Origin: a virus
Reading direction: 5' to 3' (one strand)
Virus record (IMG/VR): IMGVR_UViG_3300020455_000014
Span: 1 to 64,000 of that record
Length of the DNA: 64,000 nucleotides
Shown here: one piece after another, positions 1 through 7,582 of the stretch
How positions within the stretch are numbered: the stretch's first letter is position 1
Layout of the letters: every line of letters begins with the position of its first letter
Program-made: the position numbers and the translations under genes
The notes under the pieces: generated by a model
What the model was told of the DNA's origin: nothing
Seen by the model: the letters and a program-made list of their open reading frames with translations, nothing else
Databases searched by the model: none

Positions 1-1
1 G

Positions 2-493
2 GTATCAGGTACTAGTCAATATACTTTAGAAGCAGACACAATTGATTTGCTTGACCATGTTATACGTCAGAACTCTGGTAATACTTCTACACAATCTGAT
101 CTTACTATATCACGTATTGGTGTAAGTACTTACGCGTCTATCCCTAACAAGTTATCACAGGGGAGGCCAATACAAGTATGGGTAGAACGTTTACGTGATG
201 CTCCCCGTATAAACGTATGGCCTATCCCTGATTCTAATGATTATACTTTTGTGTATTGGAGGATGAGACGTATAGAAGACGCAGGAAGCGGTGTAGAAAC
301 AGCAGATATGAATTTTAGGTTTTATCCTGCTCTTGTAGCTGGTTTAGCTTATCATATAGCTTTAAAAGTTCCTGGGGCCTATGAGAGAATACCTGTACTA
401 AAACAAATGTATGATGAACAATATAACTTAGCAGCAGGTGAAGATAGAGAGAAAACCTCTGAACATTTTGTACCACGAGTGAATAGGATATAA
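2..493 (+). CDS. 5'-truncated connector/head-completion-like virion protein
   Basis: The reading frame is open from the first complete codon of the window (position 2) with no convincing start, so the gene begins outside. About 163 residues are visible. The visible part is a mixed alpha/beta protein with a Trp/Tyr-rich middle (WVERL, FVYWRMRR) and an ALVAGLAYHIALKVP helix near the C terminus. This layout resembles portal-proximal connector proteins of marine podovirus-like phages, but no diagnostic motif allows a firm name. It is followed after one base by a tiny basic gene, in a tightly packed operon that continues to the adaptor gene at 1986. Confidence 0.7.
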   Translation, partial: VSGTSQYTLEADTIDLLDHVIRQNSGNTSTQSDLTISRIGVSTYASIPNKLSQGRPIQVWVERLRDAPRINVWPIPDSNDYTFVYWRMRRIEDAGSGVETADMNFRFYPALVAGLAYHIALKVPGAYERIPVLKQMYDEQYNLAAGEDREKTSEHFVPRVNRI

Positions 494-494
494 T

Positions 495-677
495 ATGCCA
501 GGTAGACAAGCACAATTATTAGCTTTAGCAGAAGAAGGTGATGAATCAGCAATAAATGATTTATTTAAAGAGTTTCCTAGTCTATACAAAAAAATGTATG
601 GGGGAAAAGAAGGAAAAGCTAAAGGCGGCAAAGTAGGAATGCGAAAAGGTGGATTAGCTAGGAGAAAAAGAAAATGA
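495..677 (+). CDS. small Lys/Gly-rich basic protein (60 aa)
   Basis: A 60-residue protein with a helical, partly acidic N-terminal half and a strongly basic C-terminal tail, KGGKVGMRKGGLARRKRK. The same tail ends the next protein (674-820), and the coding DNA of the tail is nearly identical, so the two share a recent duplication. The stop overlaps the next start as ATGA. The tail could bind DNA or an acidic virion surface; the function is unknown. Confidence 0.7.
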   Translation: MPGRQAQLLALAEEGDESAINDLFKEFPSLYKKMYGGKEGKAKGGKVGMRKGGLARRKRK

Positions 678-820
678 AAAAAATAAACCAATCAACCCAA
701 CCAGGTTTAGCTGCTTTAAAAAAAGAAAGTCCTGAAACTGTAAATAAAATGGGATACATGAAAAAAGGCGGTAAAGTAGGAATGCGAAAAGGTGGATTAG
801 CTAGGAGAAAAAGGAAGTGA
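621..820 (+). repeat. 57-bp near-identical direct repeat (621-677 and 764-820)
   Basis: The last 57 bases of two consecutive tiny genes are almost the same, differing at only a few positions near the 3' end and at one synonymous site. Both copies encode the KGGKVGMRKGG basic tail and end in the next gene's overlapping start codon. Confidence 0.85.
674..820 (+). CDS. small Lys/Gly-rich basic protein (48 aa)
   Basis: A 48-residue ORF starting MKKINQSTQPGLAALKKESP and ending in the same basic tail as the preceding gene. It starts within the stop of the previous gene (ATGA) and its own TGA overlaps the GTG start of the next gene. This unbroken chain of overlaps is the main support that it is translated. 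The N-terminal part predicts a helix; no known domain is recognised. Confidence 0.7.
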   Translation: MKKINQSTQPGLAALKKESPETVNKMGYMKKGGKVGMRKGGLARRKRK

Positions 821-1167
821 CAGCATTTGCGTCTTCAAAAAATGCTTTAGGAATCTGCGATGTATGTGGGTTTCAATATAAATTACGTGAGCTTAGAAGC
901 TTAACCGTAAGAGGGCGTGTTGTTAATACTTTAGCTTGCCCTGAATGCTGGAATGAAGATCACCCACAAAACGAACTAGGTAAATACCCTGTACGTGATC
1001 CTCAAGCATTACAAGACCCTAGACCTGATTCTGCAGAAATAAAACCTAGCAGAGGTTTACAATGGGGGTGGAACCCTGTTGGCTATGGGGGAGATTTTTA
1101 TGATTTGACCCCAAACAATCTAGTAGCTAAGACAGCTGTTGGAACAATAACAATTGAAATAACTTAG
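817..1167 (+). CDS. zinc-ribbon-like virion/assembly protein (116 aa)
   Basis: Starts at a GTG overlapping the upstream TGA. Residues around 14-17 (CDVC) and 41-44 (CPEC) form two CxxC knuckles about 23 residues apart, a probable zinc ribbon. The C-terminal part is Gly/Trp-rich (GLQWGWNPVGYGGDF) and ends in short beta strands. I recognise this architecture from uncultured marine phages, where it sits in the virion gene block, but its role is not known. Confidence 0.75.
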   Translation: MTAFASSKNALGICDVCGFQYKLRELRSLTVRGRVVNTLACPECWNEDHPQNELGKYPVRDPQALQDPRPDSAEIKPSRGLQWGWNPVGYGGDFYDLTPNNLVAKTAVGTITIEIT

Positions 1168-1179
1168 GAGATTATTATT

Positions 1180-1305
1180 ATGAGAAAGATGGCAAAAGGA
1201 ATGCGCGGTGGCGGAAAAATGGCTAAAGGATACCGTTTAGGTGGAAAAATGGCTAAAGGTAGCCGTGCTGGAGGAAAAAAGAAGAAAACAACAAAGAAGA
1301 GATAG
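1180..1305 (+). CDS. tiny Gly/Lys repeat protein (41 aa)
   Basis: An ATG at 1180 follows an AGGAG ribosome binding site at 1166-1170, and the stop abuts the next ATG at 1306. The protein contains three consecutive copies of a roughly 9-10-residue unit with core GGKMAKG (the first is slightly altered) followed by a run of lysines. It has almost no acidic residues, so it should bind nucleic acid or an acidic surface. It is the third tiny basic gene in 800 bases. Confidence 0.65.
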   Translation: MRKMAKGMRGGGKMAKGYRLGGKMAKGSRAGGKKKKTTKKR

Positions 1306-1989
1306 ATGTCATATTTAATTAGCAATATCCCTTATTTTAAATGTTGGGTTCGGAGGGAGTTCACTTGTAATCATATGCGATACCATGGGGAATACCTCCA
1401 TGGTTTGGCTATTGCCGTTAATACTATTCCAGATAGGTGTCTTAGCTTTCAAGTTGTTTTTACTGGTTGTGAAGCCGAAGGAGAACCTGAAGATACCATA
1501 CATGGTGGAGCTATGTGGGCAAGAATGCCTATAACAGCGTTAGTTGCAGACATTCCTCTTGAAGAATGGCCTACCCCAATGGAAACACATTTAGTTCAGC
1601 CTTGGGACTGTAGTTCTCGTCATCACTCTATTGTTAACATGGAGAGAGTAAGTTCTTCTCCTTGGATGTGTAAAATCAACGGTGATTTCTACCAAGGTAA
1701 GTATTTATTTACAGTGGACTACACAGATAGTCATATTGGAGATGATCCTGCACAACACAAACAAAGTCATGTTATACAACTAACAGACGCAGGAGAATGG
1801 ACAGGAAATATTGTAGCTTTACCTAATAACAGGGTTAGAGCAACCAGCCCTGCAATGTGGCAAACGGGAGAAGGACCACCTGACTTTAAACCAAGTCAAC
1901 ATATTCATTCAGCTGAAATACATGATAGTTATTTAGACCCTAAAATAACTTTTAATAATTTATATGTAGGTGAGGAAACTAAGAAGTGA
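1306..1989 (+). CDS. hypothetical virion protein (227 aa)
   Basis: Directly abuts the preceding stop and its last bases overlap the GTG start of the adaptor gene. The protein is rich in His, Trp and Cys (for example CNHMRYHGEYLHG and WDCSSRHHSIVNME), so metal binding is possible. Beta strands dominate the prediction by eye. No family is named. Its position between the basic proteins and the head-tail adaptor suggests a structural or assembly role. Confidence 0.75.
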   Translation: MSYLISNIPYFKCWVRREFTCNHMRYHGEYLHGLAIAVNTIPDRCLSFQVVFTGCEAEGEPEDTIHGGAMWARMPITALVADIPLEEWPTPMETHLVQPWDCSSRHHSIVNMERVSSSPWMCKINGDFYQGKYLFTVDYTDSHIGDDPAQHKQSHVIQLTDAGEWTGNIVALPNNRVRATSPAMWQTGEGPPDFKPSQHIHSAEIHDSYLDPKITFNNLYVGEETKK

Positions 1990-2612
1990 ACTACACAGAC
2001 TTAAAAGCTAATATACAAGATATAGTTGAAAGCACTTTTACAGATGCTCAACTTGCGTTGTTTGTTCAACAAGCTGAACAGAAGATTTATAATTTTGTAA
2101 ATATACCAGCGTTAAGAAAAAATGTTACAGGAACATTAACAAATGGTAATAAGTATTTAGCTTTGCCAACTGATTTTTTATATAGCTATAGTTTAGCTGT
2201 TGTAGATACTAACGGGGTTTATAATTTTCTTTTACAAAAAGATGTTAATTTTATGAGAGAAGCTTATCCTAACCCCGCCACTACAGGGTTTCCTAAACAC
2301 TATGCTTATTTTGATAAAGATTTCATAATCTTAGGCCCGACTCCTAATGGTAATCATACTACAGAGTTTCACTATGGGTATTACCCACCATCTATAGTAA
2401 CTGCAGGTACAACTTGGCTAGGAACTGATTTTGATTCTGCGTTACTCAATGGATCTCTCATGGAAGCTGCTAGATTTATGAAAGCTGAACAAGATGTTGT
2501 AGCTATGTACGAAAAAGAATACTTACAGGCTATCGCCTTGTTAAAACAATTAGATGGAAAGTTAAAACAAGATTTTTATAGGGCTGGAGAACCAAAGAAA
2601 GAGGTAAAGTAG
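1986..2612 (+). CDS. head-tail adaptor protein (phage adaptor family)
   Basis: A 208-residue protein beginning MNYTDLKANIQDIV, with a helix-rich N terminus (FTDAQLALFVQQAEQKIY), a central beta region (YLALPTDFLYSYSL) and a C-terminal helical bundle. This matches the adaptor family that docks under the portal in P22-like and T7-like podoviruses. Start is GTG at 1986 overlapping the upstream TGA; a GAGG element lies 10 bases before it. It ends just before the ATG of the next gene. Confidence 0.75.
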   Translation: MNYTDLKANIQDIVESTFTDAQLALFVQQAEQKIYNFVNIPALRKNVTGTLTNGNKYLALPTDFLYSYSLAVVDTNGVYNFLLQKDVNFMREAYPNPATTGFPKHYAYFDKDFIILGPTPNGNHTTEFHYGYYPPSIVTAGTTWLGTDFDSALLNGSLMEAARFMKAEQDVVAMYEKEYLQAIALLKQLDGKLKQDFYRAGEPKKEVK

Positions 2613-2897
2613 ATGTTTGAAATGAAAATGGATGTACCTTCGGTTGAAGTTATGACAACAAATAATAGGGGCTTTTCCCCTGAAGAAGTAGCTCAAGAGT
2701 GTATGAAAAAAGTTATTTATATTTCGGATAATACTGATCCAAATATAAGAGATCAGGCGAGAGCATTTTCTAATCAGATAGAAAAAGTAATTGTACAATA
2801 TATGAAAGAAGCTATTAATAGTGATAGAACTACTGTATATAATGCAATTATGGATGCGGGACATCCAGAGTTAGCCAAATTGATAAGGAGATTATAA
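2613..2897 (+). CDS. small helical protein next to the adaptor (94 aa)
   Basis: Translation begins immediately after the adaptor stop. After a short beta N terminus (PSVEVMTTNNRGFSPEEVAQ) the protein is entirely helical. The same kind of protein commonly follows the adaptor gene in uncultured marine phages. It may be a connector or assembly cofactor; no catalytic motif is seen. Confidence 0.75.
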   Translation: MFEMKMDVPSVEVMTTNNRGFSPEEVAQECMKKVIYISDNTDPNIRDQARAFSNQIEKVIVQYMKEAINSDRTTVYNAIMDAGHPELAKLIRRL

Positions 2898-2898
2898 A

Positions 2899-3399
2899 AT
2901 GGCGTTTGACGGAAATAATTACATGTGCACTTCTTTTAAAAAAGAACTTTTAGAAGCTGTACATAACTTTAAACTTTCAGGTGGTAGTGCTTTTCAAATT
3001 GCTTTGTATACAAATAGTGCTGCAGGAAATAACGGGTTTGGCGGAACTAGTACTGATATGGATGAAACCATAACAAATTATTCTGCTAATAACGAAGTTG
3101 CCAATGGTAATGGGTACACCACAAAAGGAGAACCTCTTACTAGAATTGATCCTACAACTGGGCAAGCAGCGGGAGGTAGCCCAGCTACTACAGCTTATAC
3201 CTCTTTCCAAAGTAGTTCTGCTGTATGGCAGTCTTCAACTATTACAGCTAGAGGAGCTCTTATATTTAACGATACCGCAAGTAATGATGCTGCAGTGATA
3301 GTATTAGATTTTGGTAGTGATAAGTCTTCTAGTTCTGGTGATTTTAAAGTTGTATTCCCTACCGCAGCTGCAGGAAGTGCTATAATAAGGATTGCTTAA
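2899..3399 (+). CDS. virion beta-sandwich protein, tail/decoration type (166 aa)
   Basis: Begins MAFDGNNYMCTSFKKELLEA and contains the pattern IALYTNSA, ANGNGYTTKG, WQSSTITARGALIFN and VVFP, which I recognise as a widespread family of phage virion proteins of unknown exact place. It is mostly beta strands with Ser/Thr/Gly loops. The A of its TAA stop is the first base of the next ATG, so the pair is translationally coupled. Confidence 0.75.
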   Translation: MAFDGNNYMCTSFKKELLEAVHNFKLSGGSAFQIALYTNSAAGNNGFGGTSTDMDETITNYSANNEVANGNGYTTKGEPLTRIDPTTGQAAGGSPATTAYTSFQSSSAVWQSSTITARGALIFNDTASNDAAVIVLDFGSDKSSSSGDFKVVFPTAAAGSAIIRIA

Positions 3400-3755
3400 T
3401 GTCTAAACTAGGTAACAGAATCAAAGTTGGTGTTTCTGCTATACCTGGTGGTGCACAAGGTACTCTTACTTTAGGTAACCCCGAAGATGGTTTCTTTGAC
3501 TTTACAGAAGGTGGTATATTAGATCAAAACACTGTTAGATATGTTATTGAAGAAGGTAATGATTTTGAGATAGGAATCGGAAAATTTACAGCTTCAGGAA
3601 CTACTCTATCAAGAGATACTGTAGAACAAAGTTTAATAAGTGGTTCAGCAGGAACTACAAAAATTAACGCATCAACTAATTCTGTTGTATTTGTAACAGC
3701 TACTTCAAGAAACTTTTCTTACCAAACAGCTATGACTTTGATATATGGGGTATAA
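3399..3755 (+). CDS. virion beta protein (118 aa)
   Basis: The ATG overlaps the previous stop. The sequence contains NTVRYVIEEGNDFEIGIGKF and SGTTLSRDTVEQS, a pattern seen in many phage fibre-region proteins that precede tail fibres. It has no signal peptide or membrane segment. A likely role is a small structural component of the fibre attachment region; this is inferred from context. Confidence 0.75.
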   Translation: MSKLGNRIKVGVSAIPGGAQGTLTLGNPEDGFFDFTEGGILDQNTVRYVIEEGNDFEIGIGKFTASGTTLSRDTVEQSLISGSAGTTKINASTNSVVFVTATSRNFSYQTAMTLIYGV

Positions 3756-3757
3756 AG

Positions 3758-3982
3758 ATGACTTACAAAGTATCAGTTACTGTAGATATAGATGATGAAG
3801 ATAAACTAGGAGAGGCAGCTGTAGCTAAATTAAAAGCAGGTGGAAAGTCTGATTCTGAAGCAAAAGAAATGGTATATGATGGTGATCTTGTACAACCGCT
3901 TAAAGCTTTACCTGTCATGACAGACTATTGGGCAGGATGGGCAGGGTGTACAATAAATAAAACAGAAATAGAGGATATATAA
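3758..3982 (+). CDS. small hypothetical protein (74 aa)
   Basis: A short protein starting MTYKVSVTVDIDDEDKLGEA and ending with a Trp-rich segment (MTDYWAGWAGCTINKTEI). A short helix lies between two beta parts. It is spaced by 2 bases from the previous gene and abuts the next, so it belongs to the same operon. No family is recognised. Confidence 0.65.
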   Translation: MTYKVSVTVDIDDEDKLGEAAVAKLKAGGKSDSEAKEMVYDGDLVQPLKALPVMTDYWAGWAGCTINKTEIEDI

Positions 3983-4342
3983 ATGCCAGTAAATATAGCA
4001 GCTGCAACTTCGATTGTAGGAAAAACAAAAGTATTTCAAATGAATACTACTTCTTTAGATGAAGCATTAGATAACCAATCTGCAACAGAATTAGTTAAAA
4101 TAAATAGCGTTGTTATTACTAATCTTGCTAATGCTGATGCTGATGTTTCAGGGACTATATCAGACGCAAGTGGAGGATCAGATGTAATAATTGCTCATTT
4201 AATTACAGTACCTGCAAAAACTAATTTAGTCCTTATTTCAGCAGATATGAGAATTTACTTAGAAGAAAATAAAGCTATTAATTTACAAGCATCAGTTGCT
4301 AATCGGTTAGGTTATTGTATAAGCTATGAGGTTATATCATAG
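3983..4342 (+). CDS. beta-sandwich virion protein, paralogue 1 of 3 (119 aa)
   Basis: Resembles the genes at 7140-7571 and 19370-19693: each has a loop rich in Asn/Ala/Asp (NLANADADVSGTISD here), a central phrase on the order of HLITVPAKTNLVLIS, and a C-terminal strand (GYCISYEVIS). These look like compact beta sandwiches used as decorations or fibre adaptors. Similarity between the copies is weak and judged by eye. Confidence 0.7.
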   Translation: MPVNIAAATSIVGKTKVFQMNTTSLDEALDNQSATELVKINSVVITNLANADADVSGTISDASGGSDVIIAHLITVPAKTNLVLISADMRIYLEENKAINLQASVANRLGYCISYEVIS

Positions 4343-5359
4343 ATGAGTCAAGGTTATAGGCTTAATGGTGGGGTAATTGGTTTTACTAACTCTTGGGAAA
4401 GCGATAAGCCAGGTGTTTGGGATGTTAAAGCTCCTTATTTAAATCTTAATACACCTCCAGTTCCTGCTGGGGAATATTTATACACTACCACAGGTAATCA
4501 TACCTTTACAGTACCAGCTAACGTAACAAGTATTTGTGTACTAGTTATTGGTGGTGGTGGAGGTGGTATGTATTGGGGTGGTAGTACTGTCGCATCTTAT
4601 AGAATGAATGGTGGAGGAGGAGGTGGGTTAACTTATAAAAATAATATCAATGTTACTCCTGGTACTTACTATTCTGTAGCTGTTGGTGCTGGGGGGGTTA
4701 GAGGAGGTTACTCTTCAGGTAGTACAGCAGGTGGTACTAGTTCCTTTCAAGGGGGAGGGATTAATTTACAAGCAACGGGGGGTAATCCTGGAAGATACAA
4801 TAATACAATTTATGGTGGTTCAGGTTCTGGGGGGGATAGTAACCGAACAGGAGGAATGTCACAAGGGTATAGTTCAAGTAATTATGGTCCTGCAGGTGGT
4901 GGCGGTGCTGCTGGTTATACAGGAAATGGAGGAACTGGGGGGAATAGATATTCTGGATACGGATCTTCAGCTGGTTCAGGTGGCGGTGGCGGCGGTGGAG
5001 GATGGAGTACATCTTACTATTATTCCTTTGGTGGTGGAGGAGTAGGTATATATGGTCAAACATCAAATGGATCAGCTGGGGGTGCAAATTCTAATAGTAA
5101 TGGTGGTTCTGGACATGGGAGTCCTTCTGGTGGACAAGCTGGAGGTACGAGTAGAAGTTTAGGCACTAGTTCATTTTACGATTATTACCAAGGGGGTGGT
5201 AAATTTGGTGGTGGTGGAGGAGGTTCTTCTTCAACATATAGCGGTTATGCAGGAAATGGAGGACAAGGAGCAGTAAGAATTATTTATGGTGAAGGTCGTG
5301 CTTTTCCTAGCACAAATACTAATTTAGCTTCTAGTGCAGGAAACCAAACAATAGTGTAG
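4343..5359 (+). CDS. glycine-rich tail adhesin
   Basis: A 338-residue protein. Residues 1-40 form a probable attachment domain. The phrase GNHTFTVPANVTSICVLVIG (about 52-71) is the hallmark start of the glycine-rich adhesin-type domain found at phage fibre tips. After it come about 240 residues dominated by GGGG runs separated by Ser/Tyr/Asn loops, which would suit a polyglycine-II lattice like that of T-even gp38-type adhesins. The protein ends GAVRIIYG, as is typical for this domain. A role as a host-binding tip is likely. Confidence 0.8.
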   Translation: MSQGYRLNGGVIGFTNSWESDKPGVWDVKAPYLNLNTPPVPAGEYLYTTTGNHTFTVPANVTSICVLVIGGGGGGMYWGGSTVASYRMNGGGGGGLTYKNNINVTPGTYYSVAVGAGGVRGGYSSGSTAGGTSSFQGGGINLQATGGNPGRYNNTIYGGSGSGGDSNRTGGMSQGYSSSNYGPAGGGGAAGYTGNGGTGGNRYSGYGSSAGSGGGGGGGGWSTSYYYSFGGGGVGIYGQTSNGSAGGANSNSNGGSGHGSPSGGQAGGTSRSLGTSSFYDYYQGGGKFGGGGGGSSSTYSGYAGNGGQGAVRIIYGEGRAFPSTNTNLASSAGNQTIV

Positions 5360-5366
5360 GTAATAT

Positions 5367-6320
5367 ATGTTAGGCTTTTCTCCATTATCACAAGGTCCTG
5401 TAGGAACATCTGGTGGTGTTTCAGGAAATATAACTGTAAGTGTATCTGGTGTTGCAGCTACAGGGCAAGTAGATAGTGTAACTCCTTCTATTCCTGTTAC
5501 CTTTGTACTCTCTGGTTGGGATTTTGGTGCTTGGAACCAAAACAGTTGGGGTATAAATGATACTCTCCCAATAGCTACTGGAGCAGTAGGAAATGTAAGT
5601 CTAGAATTAGATACAACTGTAGATGTTACAGGGGTTGAAGCTAGAGGAGCCTTTGGTATTGGATGGGGAGGTGGAGCTTGGGGGGCAAATACTTGGAACT
5701 CCCAGCCAGTTACAGTAGAAACAGGTACAGGAGTATCTATAAATGTAACTGGTATCACAAGTACAGGACAAGTAGGTAATGGTACTACTGTTATTGGAGG
5801 ACAGGCTGGGGAAATAAATGTATCTGGTATTGAAGCTGTAGGTGTAGTAGGTAACGTAACTCTTAGTCTTGGTACATCAACAACTGTAAATGGAGTACAA
5901 AGCACAGGTCAAGTTGCTGGGGTAACTGTACTAGAGGGTCAAGGGGTATCAACAACTGTAAGTGGCTTGCAAAGCACAGGCCAAATTGCTAGTGTAACAG
6001 TTATTGGTAAGGCTAATGTATACCTAAATGGTGTTCAGGGTACAGGAGCTCTAAGTAGTGTATCAATAGAAATTGATAAAACAGTAAACGTAACTGGAGT
6101 TTCTGCTAGCGGATTCGCAGGAAATGTGTTAGTTTGGGGTAATATTATACCTAATCCAGGTACTGTTTGGGCAAATATAGGTCCTAGTCAAGGTGCTGGT
6201 TACAACCCTGTAACTACAAATCAGACACCAAACTGGAATCCTATAAGCACTAGTCAAACACCAAATTATAGTGTAGTATCCACTAACCAAACACCAAACT
6301 GGAAAGATATAGCAGCATAG
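5367..6320 (+). CDS. repeat-rich fibre-region protein (317 aa)
   Basis: Built from about nine copies of a unit with core VNGVQSTGQVAGVTV (variants ISVSGV, VTGVEA, LNGVQG), each predicting two short beta strands. Two Gly/Trp inserts (WDFGAWNQNSWG and GGGAWGANTWN) interrupt the repeats. The last 50 residues switch to a Trp-containing series (NQTPNWNPI, SQTPNYSVV, NQTPNWKDI). The composition suggests an elongated structural or fibre protein. A similar repeat occurs in other marine phages, from memory. Confidence 0.75.
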   Translation: MLGFSPLSQGPVGTSGGVSGNITVSVSGVAATGQVDSVTPSIPVTFVLSGWDFGAWNQNSWGINDTLPIATGAVGNVSLELDTTVDVTGVEARGAFGIGWGGGAWGANTWNSQPVTVETGTGVSINVTGITSTGQVGNGTTVIGGQAGEINVSGIEAVGVVGNVTLSLGTSTTVNGVQSTGQVAGVTVLEGQGVSTTVSGLQSTGQIASVTVIGKANVYLNGVQGTGALSSVSIEIDKTVNVTGVSASGFAGNVLVWGNIIPNPGTVWANIGPSQGAGYNPVTTNQTPNWNPISTSQTPNYSVVSTNQTPNWKDIAA

Positions 6321-6329
6321 GGATAAAAA

Positions 6330-7127
6330 ATGAGTACATATGTTAATAATTTAAGACTTGAAGAAATTGGTACTGGTGAACGTTCTGGTACTTGGGGTAC
6401 AGCCACCAATACAAACCTTGAGTTGATAGGTGAAGCATTAGGTTACGGGACGGAAGCCATACCTACTAACGCTACTACACATGATAGTATTGTTGCTGAT
6501 GCTACCGCTGATGCTGCTAGGTCTATGTATATAAAATACACTGGTTCATTAAATGCTCCTTGCACAGTTACAATTGGTCCAGACACTATGAAAAGAGTTC
6601 ATATCATAGAAAATGCGACAGGTGGTAGTAATCAGAATATACTTATAAAACAGGGCAGTGGTGGTGGGGCATCTGTTACAATCCCTAGCGGTGCAACTAA
6701 AATTGTTTATTTGGATGGAGGTGGTTCTGGAGCCATTGTAACAGACGCATTAGCTTCAGTAAAAATAGATACTACTGGTGCTATAACTGCAAGTGGAGCT
6801 GCTGGTGTTATAACAGGTACTACTATTGAAGCTACAGGTGATACTTCAGCAAGTGATAATGCTGCCATGGGTTATACAGCTACAGCAGGGTTGATTTTAA
6901 CAGGAGATGGTTCTAGTAATGATGTTACAATCAGAAATAATGCAGGCGCGGATGTTATAAAACTTCCTACTGGAACAACAGATTTTGATATTGCTGCACA
7001 TAATGGTAGTAGTACAGGATTAAAGCTAGGTGGTACACTTGTTACTGCTACAGCTGCACAATTAAACGCTAGCGGAAACGCAACAACAACTGGAAAAGCC
7101 ATAGCCATGGCAATTGTATTCGGATAA
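6330..7127 (+). CDS. tail fibre-like protein (265 aa)
   Basis: The N terminus, with YVNNLRLEEIGTGERSGTWG, is a common start of short tail fibre or attachment proteins in marine phages. The middle is beta-rich with Gly/Ser turns, and the C terminus carries SSTGLKLGGTLVTATAAQLN, a typical fibre stalk phrase. It lies between two small beta proteins in the fibre block. Confidence 0.75.
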   Translation: MSTYVNNLRLEEIGTGERSGTWGTATNTNLELIGEALGYGTEAIPTNATTHDSIVADATADAARSMYIKYTGSLNAPCTVTIGPDTMKRVHIIENATGGSNQNILIKQGSGGGASVTIPSGATKIVYLDGGGSGAIVTDALASVKIDTTGAITASGAAGVITGTTIEATGDTSASDNAAMGYTATAGLILTGDGSSNDVTIRNNAGADVIKLPTGTTDFDIAAHNGSSTGLKLGGTLVTATAAQLNASGNATTTGKAIAMAIVFG

Positions 7128-7139
7128 AGGAGATATAAT

Positions 7140-7571
7140 ATGGCTCAACCAAATATAGTAGGTGTAACAAGGATATATGGTCAGTCGATAGCAATGGCTT
7201 TGACCACTACAACAGCTGTTGGTACAGCTACCGATTTTGCTTTCACGGTTAAAACAGGCAATGTTTTAAAAGTAAATAATATTATATGTTCTAATATACA
7301 TGCTTCAAATGCTGGAACTCTAGATATTTTTATTGAACAGGTAAATGTAGATACTTCTGTAGCAAACGAAGGACCTTTTACTGAAAATAAAACAATACCT
7401 ACGGGAGCTATGTACCTTGTAGAAGGTGTGTCTGTAGCTACAGGTTCTTCTTTAGTAGTTTTAGATCACCCTTTATATTTAAGAGAGGGAGTTAAATTCA
7501 AAGCCAAGGCTAACGCGGCTTCTACTTTACAGTTAATTATGTCTTATGAGATTATAAATACCATTGCCTAG
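7140..7571 (+). CDS. beta-sandwich virion protein, paralogue 2 of 3 (143 aa)
   Basis: Preceded by an AAGGAG ribosome binding site. Related in layout to the genes at 3983 and 19370: hydrophobic strands, an Asn-rich loop (CSNIHASNAGTLDIFIEQ), a central VASGSSLVVLD-like strand and a C-terminal QLIMSYEIIN strand. It is placed directly upstream of the first large repeat adhesin and may connect it to the tail. Confidence 0.7.
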   Translation: MAQPNIVGVTRIYGQSIAMALTTTTAVGTATDFAFTVKTGNVLKVNNIICSNIHASNAGTLDIFIEQVNVDTSVANEGPFTENKTIPTGAMYLVEGVSVATGSSLVVLDHPLYLREGVKFKAKANAASTLQLIMSYEIINTIA

Positions 7572-7582
7572 GAGTATTTATT

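Noticed and set aside
5324-5905. 193-aa minus-strand ORF
   Set aside because: Antisense shadow of the Val/Thr/Gly repeats of the fibre-region protein, giving Pro/Thr-rich nonsense.
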